Below, piece after piece: positions 12,469 to 24,400 of a DNA stretch of 64,000 nucleotides; position 1 is the first letter of the stretch, and each line of letters starts with the position of its first letter. Source of the DNA: Bugula neritina (lineage: Eukaryota; Bryozoa; Gymnolaemata; Cheilostomatida; Bugulidae); NCBI GenBank assembly GCA_964035545.1, contig OZ037767.1, positions 5,083,680-5,147,679 on the forward strand, given 5' to 3'. The notes below the pieces were generated by a model that searched no databases, was not told the origin of the DNA, and saw only the letters and a list, made by a program, of their open reading frames with translations. The translations under genes and the position numbers were made by a program.

Positions 12469-15400
12469 ATGGACTCCCAGTCTGACCAATCAGAAGTGTC
12501 CGCTACTGCTGATGATACTAATCAAGTAACGAAGAAGGTTACGGGTCATGATGCAATAGAAGACAACTCTCAAAACATAATAATTGAACTGACCCCATTT
12601 CAATGGAGAGTCTTGATAGCTAGCACTTCCCTTCTGGTTCTCACTGTCGCAGTTGGGATTGGAATATGGGTTGAGAGTGGATCCAGTCATTGGAGGTCTG
12701 ACCCTGAGGTATGCTAGTTGTGAGTTGCTAGTTGTTGGTTGCCATTGATATACTACATAGTGTGCTTAAAAATCACTTTGAGAAATGATACAGTGTTTAG
12801 CAATCTCTGGTAATACTGTGGCTGGGAACTTACCATGTTGTACTTGAACCATATCGTTATTGTATAGTAATAATGCACCATCATTATCAGAGTAAAATAT
12901 ATTGTAAATTGTAATTTTATAATTACGTAAATCTTTTTTTTTATTTTTGTTTTGTTTTGAAGTTAGACTTTTAGCTCTCTCATTGTTGCTTTAAAATAGC
13001 GTATTTATAATCTACCTTTTGATAATTTTAGGATTTCAGGAAATTTGGAGCTGAAGTGCTGACATTTTTTCGACAGCACGATGTGAACGATGACGGAGCT
13101 CTGGACCTGACTGAGTTTGAGCCATTGGCTCATGTGCTGATTGATGTGAACGCAAGTATTCCATAACCTTCCTGAACATTCTATAGTAACTCATTCAAAG
13201 TAAACTTGCTTAGCTTCTTCTGACTTTCAAGGCTCTGCCTTGGAGTTGTCTGCTAAATTTAAAATGTTTTTTAGTCGTATACCATGATTTGTACTAGCTA
13301 ACTTGATAGTTTATCTGCTGGTGGTATTCTATTTAACCTGAATTTCTTTTTGCTTCGTTTCCTCAAGGTGCATAATAATCCTACTGTATGTTTAGCATGA
13401 ATTGTTTTGATCGATATCCAGTCAGTAAGTTATTTGTCTTTTTTGTGCCGGTTAACAGCAAGTTTTATTCTACTTAGATAAGGTTATTAAATACAAATTC
13501 CTTTACTAAAACTAAGCAAGTTTACTACAAATGTTACATGCATTCTTGTTGGATATTTCTAACATATAAACTTCGCTCAAGAAAGAGAATTAGACATCTA
13601 TATAAAAATTTACTGACAAGATCCATGTCCAATGTGTAACGGACTATACACAACAGCAGTCAAAGGTCATCATTAAACAGGGGGATAGGGCTCACTGTTC
13701 AAATCATAACAGCAAGTTAATGAGATTTTTATTGTATGACAACACATTCATAGGAGCATGCAATAGTGTTGTAAGCAGGAAGCTGGGGGCAGCCATGTGG
13801 ATGTTTGTTAGGGAGTGATTCTGCCAGGTTGGGGCGATGTGACTGGCCAGATTTAGTTGCGAAAGTGCGATGTTTACCTAAACTCCTGGTGTATATAAGA
13901 TGCTGTCTTTTCTGTTCAGTGATAGAAGTTGTTAGCTTTTAAAGAGAAGAAAGGCATTATTTAATTCTGGAAAGATTTTTATAGGCCTTACTTCTTTCTG
14001 TATTACGTTTTAATATTATACCAGTATAAAATATCATTATCAAGCAACATATAGAGAGAAACAAAAAGACTTCACGGTGTTGCTTGTGGAACTAAAGTGT
14101 TTATCAATAAATTTAAACTACATTCTACAAAACACCAGTGATTCTTCAACCTCTCTTTGCTTGTGTGGTCGTTAGTGGACCAATCAGAAACCACTACACA
14201 ATGCTTAAGTTGCGTTTATACCTTCACGATTTTCGGTCAAAATTTCAATTTGGCCGGGTTGAAATTTCTCCGAGTTGCATTGCATTGTAAAAGCCACCCG
14301 TTGAAATTTTTGTACTGTGATAACTTAATCGGCCAATTTTAGATTAGGAGTAATAACTCCTTGTAAACATCGTTATTTAGTTATTACTTTGGCGATTAGA
14401 CAACGTACTTATACGGTTCTAATTATATAGCCTACGCCTTCTCAATTATCGCTTTTATGCTTTCCGCTTCACTAATTCACGACGTTTACAAAGGGCATCA
14501 AATAGCTATTATGCGAGTCAAATTTCAATTTCAGAAAGTGAGCAACCGCATCAATATGATTTCAACGAGTTTCGGTTTGACTATAAAGGGGTACCCGGAC
14601 AAGCATTATTAACTTAAACTCGGTACTTTTTTCAGCAGAGGTATAAACGCAACTTTACTGTAAAGTTAAAAACAATTGAAAGAAATAAACAAAGCTGGAC
14701 TTGATGACAAGTTGTTTTGTAACTTGATGTGAATCAAAATGCTGCAAAATAGTTCAGTTGTATGTATTTTCCATTAATGTACTGCCGTGTGGTTTTTTTA
14801 TCTTTTTTCAACATGCACAAAATCTGAGAGTGGTTTTCCTTGTTCCTCTTTTCTTCACAGTCACTAGGGCAATACTTGTATCCAATACCTACATCTCACT
14901 CTATGCTTCTTTCTTTGTGAGTACAATGCTGCTTTTTGTTCATTTAAATTGCGTTCACACTTTTCTGTTTGTTTCTCTTATTTTTGACCCCGTTTAGTAT
15001 GTCTTACTTCCCTGTTTTATCTACATACAATGTCAAAGGAATGTGCTGTAAGGGGATGTGTCACATTACTATTTGATGGTTTAGTTGATCTGAAGTAGTA
15101 TGAAAGAGTTGGGTTTAGCTGAAAATGTCATGCACTATAGTAATATATTTGCACAATTTCTCAGATAAAGTATCTTACTAAAAAACTGAAAAAAATCTAA
15201 TACGTCATTTTGAGTTTAGACAAAATTTGTTTTTAGACTAGTTGTTTAGTTTAAACTTCTCATAAATAAATGTCTTTCTGATTCTAACATTTGATTTCAA
15301 TTTATTTATTAAATTGAAAGTTAGTTTTTACATAATTGTATGAATACTCTACTACTAATTTCTCTCAGTAACAATTATCAGTTAGCCTAAATTAATTTGT

Positions 15401-18400
15401 CTGTGATTTGTAGGTGAGCATAACGTATGATTTGCCAGTGGACCCAGACGATAGTGTTGTTACGGTTGGGGCTCACTTTCAACCCATCGACCTTGACTCT
15501 ATGCAAAGTGTGGCTAGTAAAAACTACGATTTGGCCAATCCTGATGTAAGAACTTTTTCAAGCATGTAATATTTGTTAATGCTGCTTTAACAAGCACTCA
15601 GTTGCATGTGTTGTAAGTTTTCAGGTTATTTTATAATAATTTATTTGTATCGAATGACATTTTACTTTGTGTTTAACTACTTCATCACCCTTGTATACAA
15701 TTTAGAGCTCATAATTACATGAAATTTGTAGTTAGCAATTAGTTTATTAGCTATTCACTAATTTGTGCTCTGCTAGGACATATCCAGGTCAAATGTAGCC
15801 AGATAGTACGTTTTGCTAACACAGCTCTGTCTGTTTCATGTTTGTTACACTATTCTACACATTATCTACTCAGTATTTTTAAATGAAAATTATTTAGGCT
15901 TCTTGCGGTTTTATTTATAGGCCCATTCATATGCTATATGTGTTGTAACTGCAAACATACTGGGCACATTTACTTGAGGTTGTTTTCTCTTGTCATACCT
16001 TTGTGTTTATAGCCTTTGTGATTGCTATATCTTATTTTTAAAACAATTCGCAGCTTCTTCCATTAACTGCTTTACGACTTTGGACAAAGCCAGCTGTGGA
16101 GCTCAAGAACTTTGCCACTAAACATTTCTCCCTCTTCCTGTCCAAGAGTAATGCAGCCATTGGTGTCCCGTACCACATTACCCCATTTAGTTTCCAACCA
16201 GAAGATGAAATGTACGACATGAAATACACCATGCTTTCTAGCAACAGGTTGGACAATATATTTCATATACCTGTTCAAAAGTTTAACTACCAGAAGCTTA
16301 GCTTTTGCAGTTCTTGTCACACATTGGGTTAACTAATTGGTATTTGAGACATACCACTTTAATAGGTGCACTGCAATATTTTCAGACAAAAACGTATAAC
16401 TGATGTTAAATGTGGCAACAACTTGCAAAATTTACACACACACGCACATATACACACACAACAAACACACGCATACACACACAACAAACACACGCATACA
16501 CACACAACAAACACACACAACAAACACACAAGTTATTTCTATACAATTCTGCTCATTTGATGATCTACTTTGTTATTAAATGTATATTGTTGACTGTTTG
16601 CTGTGACTCTGTCACTTGCTTGCTGTTAGATACCATCCTCCACGTGTGACTGGAGACCTCATTGTCCTGCACAACCTCTTAGCCATGTTTCATCCCAGTC
16701 CTTTCATCAACTCTCGGTTCGCACCACAGGGCTCCCTCGCCTGTCTCAGAGCTTTCAATGACCAATGGCTAGACATTTCAATCAGGTACAGTCAATTGTA
16801 ACAGCTTGTTTGGTAGTTGTTTTCTCTTGGCTTTTTAATTTCGATTACAAAATTAATGACATCTTTTGATTTATACATTGCAATAATGTCTAATGCTTAA
16901 TTCGTATTAACTGAGTTGTCTAATTCCACCCTTAAATTGTCTGAAACTGTCATGTCATGTGACATCTGAAACTGTCCCAACACTGTCATGTGGCATCTGA
17001 AACTGTCCCATCACTGTCATGTGACATCTGAAACTGTCTCATCATTGTCATGTGACATCTGAAACTGTCCCAACACTGTCATGTGACATCTGAAACTGTC
17101 CCATCACTGTCATGTGACATGCATTTTTAGGATTCACGCCGAGTTCCAGTTACAGAGGCCTCCTCGTCAGCCATTTTGGTTCACGCCTGCTCAGTTCAAA
17201 GGTCGTCTGATCATTTCCAAAGACTTGTCTGAAATAAAGTACTTCAGGTTATACGTACCAAGTAACAGGCGACTAAATGTTGGTGAGTAATAGGGATGGT
17301 AGTTGCATTCGGTTTACCATATTGGTCTTCTCAGTCAATGATAAGTAGCTTAGATATTTGCAGTGAATTGTAGTCAATATTATTACATATATCAAATCAA
17401 AATATTATTAACTTTTCACACTGACGATACTTTCCCAGTCATGTAATTTCTTACTAGCGATGTTGTAGACAGCAATTTATCAACATTTAAACAAATTCTT
17501 TAATTTATGACAAGTTGGTTCAAAATGAAATGCTCGTTCATATGTAGGATCAAGATCCTGTTTTATATTTTACGTAATAGTTTTTGTGAAAGACTGTATT
17601 GCGAAAGATATAATGCAAACTGTCTCCCTTACCTTTTTGCTTTCTAAATATGAATGCCTCGAGATCCGGTTATAGACGGAAAGTTTGACTGAAGTTTCCG
17701 ACTACAAGTTATACGTGACTTTGATTGGTAATTTTGGCAGCATGCAACAACGAGCTGGCTGTGTCAGTTGGCAGCTTTCTGAAGGTCGCCTGTTTACATT
17801 TTGACATCAATTTGAGTTAATTTCTCCAGATTTAGATTTATATTTTTAAAGCTAACCATTCATTACTTATGTAACCGGACCGCCTTACTTAGACTAAGGG
17901 GCTGGTATTGATAACTGTAGACATGGAGTGGTTGAAGAATGATCCTGACCACACAATGGACGTGGACATAGGCTACATGAAGCAGATGGAACTTAGGCTA
18001 ACATCTGCATCGAGGCCGGCCACTTACGAGGGCTATGACCTGCGCACCTCACTCAAGCCTGAGACTGAGCCTTATGATGCACGGCTACAGGACATTAAGT
18101 GGACCAATGAGGTTCAAGTAGATGTGTGCGAGAGGGCTATGGAGTTGGTTTTCTATCCTTTTAAATCGGTAACACAATCTAGTTTTCTCAACTTGCTTTT
18201 ACAACTTGTAACATGCTAGCTATGATTACAGGCATCAGTTTCTGTACAGTAATTGAGTCATCTATGTCACATTTCAATATGCTATTGAGTTTTGGATGAG
18301 TATCCATGTTGTGTGTTTGAAGAAAACTACATCAAGATACTAATAAGGCATGCAGAAAAGGCCAATTGCATGGATATATAACAATAGCAAGTGCCAATTG

Positions 18401-21400
18401 CTATTTATAAACTATGTTTTCTATTAGGTGTCAAACATTTCTTCTTTTTACAATTTTGAGTTTAGAAACCTAATTCAATTGTTATGAATGTAGATAATAA
18501 TGCCAATAATCTACCCCAAGTACTATTATTCGATGTGATTTTGAGTCGTAAACAAAAATAATTTGTGATGAGCTACTGTTCAGTGAATCAGTTAGTTACT
18601 GACACACTATGCATATCCTGTGCACTTTTGCTGAGGTACATGTAAACCTCTAAAGGCAAGCAAACTAATAGGTAAGCCTGACCATGCTCTTTCACAAACT
18701 TTCAACAAACCTTCACAACCCTCTCCCCCCCCCCTCCCCGATTCTAAAATGTGTACAAGTCTCCACTTTTGTTTCCTTGGGGAGAGGGTTGTGCCACAAA
18801 ACAAAATTATTGTTAGAATAATGTTGTAAAAATAGTCAACATTATCTGTATAAGTTGTAGATGCTGAGTAATATTGTATTCATTCACATTTCAGTAGTAT
18901 ACCTTGAGTAACTTTAGATAGCTGTAGTGATACTGTGGAAATGTTTACGTCACGTATCAACTTACAAGATTACAGAGAAATAAAGATCCTTTATCAATGC
19001 TGGCCAACACAAACTACCAAATACGTTTTTTATTTAGTTTGCTAATCAAAAGATAAATAGTTTTAATGGTCAAGCACTAAATATAAATAGTTTTCATGTC
19101 AAATTTTCTGCCCAAATCCTGGGTCATGATGTAGCACTAAAACCCAAGTCATGTTACGTAACTGTTTCGAAAAACTGTACTCTGATACCTCTCATTTTTA
19201 AATATCTCAAAAAATAAAGCTGCAGCTAGACATAGTATATAAAAAATGTCCATAATAAGAAATGAATGTTCAAAATTAGGATATTATTTATAGATCAGTA
19301 GTTTGTTGATTATGAGTGTTGTGTTAATATAGTGTGAGTGTTTAAACCAGTGATGCTCAACCTGCGGCCTTTTGACTTTTGGCGGCCTTTTGGGCTGGGA
19401 AATGTGGCCTTTTGGCCTCTTGTTGAAAATAAAAATTTTGTTCAGTTTCAATCCTTGTTGAATTTTGCTTTTTAATAAGGCAGTCAAGATTGCTATCAAT
19501 CTGGAATTCCTAAGTTTACTATTATATGAAAAATCTGGATAAACGTGATGACAAGGGGAATCCCCATTTTTTCCTCATTATGCTTGATTGATAATTAGCT
19601 GACTATTAGCATTAGTCAATTAGCAACCAAACTGTCAGCATGAGCAAACGAGCGAGAACTGTAGAGCAGGAGAACAGGCAGTTCAATGATGCTTGGACAG
19701 AAGAATTCCTGATGGTACCTCTGCCTGCAGGTGGGATGCTTTGCCTTGAATGCAACACCACAGTAAAAACTATGAAACGATCGAATGCCAAGTCTCACTA
19801 TGAGATGAAACATGGCCAAACTTATAATCAAATGAATCCAGAGTTTAGGAAAGAAAGAGTTGCCTCTTTGATAACTAGTCGTCAGAGACAACAATCAATG
19901 ATGAGAGGGCCGACAGATGACAACAAGAAAGCACTGCTAGTTGGTTCAAAGATAACGTACCTCATAAACAAAAAAGGCAAGTTTTGTAAACTAAGTTTTA
20001 ATTTTTGGATTTACATGCATTTCATTACAGTATATTTCTCAGCAAATTCAATTCTAATTCAAACAATGTGTAGTGTTGAGTTTACCCAGTGGTTCCTGTG
20101 GTGTAATGGTTAGCACACTGGTTTGCAAGCCAGAGGTCTCGGGTTTGATTCCCAGGAGAGGACAATTATTTTTCACCATGTATCTAAGTTTATACTTATA
20201 AGACTCATTCTCTATTTCCCAGGTAAACCGTTCATGGATGGTCAAATTATCAAGGAATGCATTGAAATTGCAGCTGACACTATGTGTGATAATGAGCAAG
20301 CTAAGCAGGTTTTTCAGAAAATCTCCCTGTCTCGACCCACAATAACACGTCGAACTGAGCAGTTGAGTGCAAATATCCAGGCTCAGTTGGCAGACAGGAT
20401 GAAGGAATTTTTAGCTTACTCCATAGCACTTGATGAGTCAACTGATAAAGTGGACACAGCACAGTTGTCAATATTTATTAGAGGCGTAGACAAGAATCTC
20501 ATTGTCACTGAGGATCTCTTAGCTTTACGAAGCATGAAGAGCACCACTACGGGTAAAGATGTTTACAATGAAGTCATGGCCACCATAGAGACTAAAAATT
20601 TGGCTCTCGACAAACTCAGTGCTATTGTAACAGATGGGGCACCATCTATGAATGGTGTGAGGAATGGCTTCACCACCTTGCTACTTAACAAAATAAGAGA
20701 GGAGAAAATCAATCCTCTGCCTCTTGCATTCCATTGCATTATCCATCAGGAGAATCTTGCAGCTAAGACTCTCAGGATGGACAACGTTCTTCAGGTTGTG
20801 AAAGAAACTGTAAACTACATCAGATCAAGAGGTCTGAAACATCGACAATTTCGACAATTTCTTGACGAATTACAAGCAGAGTATGAAGATATTCCGTACT
20901 TTGCAGAGGTGCGATGGTTATCAAAGGGAAAAATGATAGAAAGAGCATACAAGCTTCAAACAGAGATTCTTAACTTTTGTGAAAGTCATGGTAGAGAGCT
21001 ACCTGAGTTCAGAGATTCAGAATTTTTGAATGACTTTGCATTCCTTGTTGACATACTCACTCATCTCAATGAACTAAATACAAAACTGCAAGGCAAGGAC
21101 AAGCTAATATCTGACCTGTATCACTATGTGGGTGGATTTGACGGAATGTTGGAGCTTTGGATAGAGGAATTTGATAAATATTACGTTGACCGAGAGAGCT
21201 TTCCAACACTGGCAGGACGTCCTGGACTTGAAGAGAATTTTATAGTTATTAATCGTTATAAAACTATTTTATCAGAACTGAAAGGTGAGTTTGAGAATAG
21301 ATTCATGGACTTCAAAAATATCAAGGACGATATCTCTGCTTTTTCAGCAATACTCCAAGTCAACGTACCTCGTCACTTGCAAATTGAGGTCATTCAACTG

Positions 21401-24400
21401 AAAAATGATCTGGTTTATGCTCCTCTCTTCGCACCTGACCAAGACCTGCTCAAAGCATACCAAAGCCTACCTCCAACCTGCTACCCAAGAATCAGGAGTT
21501 TTGCTGCCAGATTTCTCAGTATGTTTGCTAGCACATATCGATGTGAGCAGCTATTCTCTCGAATGGGGTATGCCAAAAGCAAATTTAGATCGAGGCTAAC
21601 GGACTCCCATCTGGCTGATCTCCTTCACATATCGGCATCGGACATTGAGCCAGATTATCAAAACATATTAAGCTCGGTTCAGTGCCAGCCTTCTCATTAA
21701 TGTACAAAAATATGCTTACTGTCCTGAACAAATCAGGTTATTTTCCTGGATTTATTTTTCATAACAAATAAATGCATCTCAAATGCGAAAATAGTCTCTC
21801 ATTAATAATATGTGGGGGGGGGGGTTTGAAAGTGGAATTGACACTAAACTTTCTAGTGGCCTTTTTGGTGGCTGAAATTTTTTTTACGGCCTTTTTCTAA
21901 AAAAGGTTGAGCACCCATGGTTTAAACTGACTAAACATCTGAGAACCTATGCACACGTCATTACATGCTATCCTAAATAGTTAAAAAAGATAGCTATTCC
22001 ATTAGGCAAGTCAATAGATTTTACACCTTGGATACTCCTAGACTTTTTTAGAACATTATTTATAGGGGAGGAAAATGTGGCAACATTTAGTAATCTAAAA
22101 ATATAGTCCCGCCAGGCTGTGTTGTTCATATCTACAGTAAGTATTCTAGACACATCATTTGGCAGCATGATGTCATGTTGACAACTACGTTTATGCTTGG
22201 TGTCCAAGTTTTAATTTTGGTATGTTGTTGTGATGAAATATAAATCAATACCTAATTAACTATTGTACATCTAATGGCTTGTGTGGTACATTTACTTTCT
22301 CTCATCTACTGAGAGCTATCAATACTCATTAGTGGAAGGCCCAGCTTGCTTTATGTTTGATTATTTCCTCTGATTTATTTTATTTTTCTTCATTAATAAG
22401 TTTAATGAGAGAGTAGAAAATATGGTGTGTCACCCAATAGGAGGTAATGATGAGGTTTATTTATTTGCCAATAGCAAAGCTAGTGGAGGCCCAAAATGGT
22501 TAGCAACTAATCAGTTAATTCACTGATCTCTCGTCAAGAAAGCTACACCTTACCCCCCTCCCCCCTCCCTCCCTCCCCCCTCTGAATGCACTGGAACCAG
22601 ACAGAATTTTTGAGATTTATTAGAAATGTCAAAATATTCAAATTATTTTAATTTGGTTCATATCCTATAATTTAGTATATAGTATGTAGTAATCAGTACT
22701 AGTATATATGACGGTGTGAGAATATTGTTCACATGTTTCTAGGTTCCATATCTAAATTACACGGAGGCTCACCAGATAGCCTCAGAGCAGAAGAAACTCG
22801 TGCATTTGATAGCGCTGTGGGGGGCGCTAGACGACCAGTCCTGCTGAGGTTCGGCCCGCACACTCCGGGAGACCATCCTGGAGAGTGCGGGCGTCATCTC
22901 TCTTCTAAAGGAGAGATTTGTGTCTACTTGGGCTCTGGTAGCTGACCTTCAGGTACTCAAGGTCACCTCGTATCCAACTTTCTTACATCCTGATGCAGTG
23001 TTGTCTTTCAGTTTCTCCTACAGGAAATGCTATCGTAAAGTTTCTATTTTTGTTATATGTAAACTTTGCAATGTGCTTCTTGTCCCAGTGCCATTGCATT
23101 TCTTCTGCTTACGTCAATGCTGTGACAAGAAATGGTTGTGGTTTGCAGTTGGTAGTTTTTGTACAATCTATCTTCAAAAATCTTTTTCAATATTTATTTC
23201 AACTAATAAAAAAATCAACCGAGTGTACTTCAGGTATACAACTAATTGTATATTTTACTATTTCATTTGAACTTTTTAAGTTAGCATTTGGGAGTGTACA
23301 TTTTCGCTTAAAACTATATACCAATAATAGTGATAAATTACCAATGTTCATTCTTTTTTACTAAGTTATTATGCCTATTTAGGTTATTTCTACATTTTGA
23401 GATAAAACCCACACTCTGTTTTTATACTCATTCAGCATTTCTTACCTTCATTTTTTCAATTAGGTATTAAATTCAAACATGAATTCAGATATTACGATTT
23501 TGTTTTATATTTTTTTATAAAAAATTGAATGTGGAATCAAGTTAGTGCAGGATATTCTAATTGTTGCTAAACTTGTATATTCAACGGGAATAGCTATGAT
23601 TTCACATCCTTGTTTCAACTAATAGAGAGAGACTGTTTGTTATACTAAAAGTTTTTATGTTCTTAGATTTCTGCCAATTTCCAAAAAACCAGTCGCACAA
23701 ACATCAATATTATGCGATGTTTTTTAGCAAAACACAAGTTTTGCCATCCTAAATTTATCTAAGCCATATAATGCCTGGAGGTAAATTCAAATTCTCTAGA
23801 GCTGGTGTGTAGACCTTGTAACGTCTCATTTAGACTGTTTGCCTGCCATCAATCTATATTCTGTTATTCTGTTTAGCATTATGTAACCCTCGGGGATAGT
23901 CACCCAGAGCTTTCAAGTCACGCAACAAAGGCAATGGATGCATACAGTTTCCCTGTTCAGATTGTCATCTCCCATCCTAATGGTACAGTCATACACCATA
24001 TCAACCTAAATGACTTCATGGCAGCAGGTCATGACCTTGACAGCCCTGATGTTTCTGATGATGAGGAAATGTAAGTGTTGAAAACAATGAAATGTATTTC
24101 TTAGTTTGTAGAGTTAGGTTGGACTATACTGACACTTCACTTCACTGTGTGCCTGGTGATGTCATACTTAAATTTTGCTCTAAAAAAGAAAGAAAGTCTC
24201 AATTTCTTTCTGGAATTAGTTTGTTTTAAAATATACTAGCGTTTATTCATACCACTTGAAATTTTATCCTAACTCACTTAGGGTGTTTTCGGATTCCCTG
24301 CGAGCAGCCTTTTGGACTCATCGATGAATTTGCTCACTTTCTCCCTGTCGAGTGCTCTAAAAAAATTTTATCTAATATAAAAAAAATTTTATTTTGTGTA

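Larger units (their letters stand above)
19348..21919 (+). mobile_element. Complete hAT DNA transposon (2572 bp) with 8-bp target duplication
   Basis: The terminal inverted repeats are CAGTGATGCTCAACC (19348-19362) and the complement of CATGGGTGCTCAACC (21905-21919), which differ at three positions near the tip. Perfect 8-bp duplications GTTTAAAC flank it at 19340-19347 and 21920-21927 and fit the hAT preference nTnnnnAn. Subterminal ggccttttgg-like words recur at both ends, as in hAT elements that bind their transposase there. It is inserted in intron 7 of selenoprotein N in the same orientation, and carries an intact transposase gene. Confidence 0.95.

Noticed and set aside
16366-16649. Open frames rich in HTHTQQT repeats
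   Set aside because: Translation of the CA-rich minisatellite in a SELENON intron.
16941-17120. Regular 31-bp repeats as a CRISPR array
   Set aside because: The units are directly tandem with no unique spacers, and the DNA is eukaryotic intron.
20091-20163. Functional tRNA gene
   Set aside because: The acceptor stem is poorly paired, the loop and body match different tRNAs, and related pieces recur with the same non-tRNA tail.
22845-22847. In-frame TGA as a nonsense mutation making SELENON a pseudogene
   Set aside because: The TGA is exactly at the known Sec site, the downstream frame is conserved to a proper stop, and SRE and SECIS structures are present.
22733-22945. Alternative frame through the Sec exon ([13 protein letters not shown]...)
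   Set aside because: The other frame matches selenoprotein N at every segment and fits both splice phases.
22993-23364. Cysteine- and phenylalanine-rich open frames in SELENON intron 8
   Set aside because: AT-rich chance frames with no domain; they lie between two well-supported exons.
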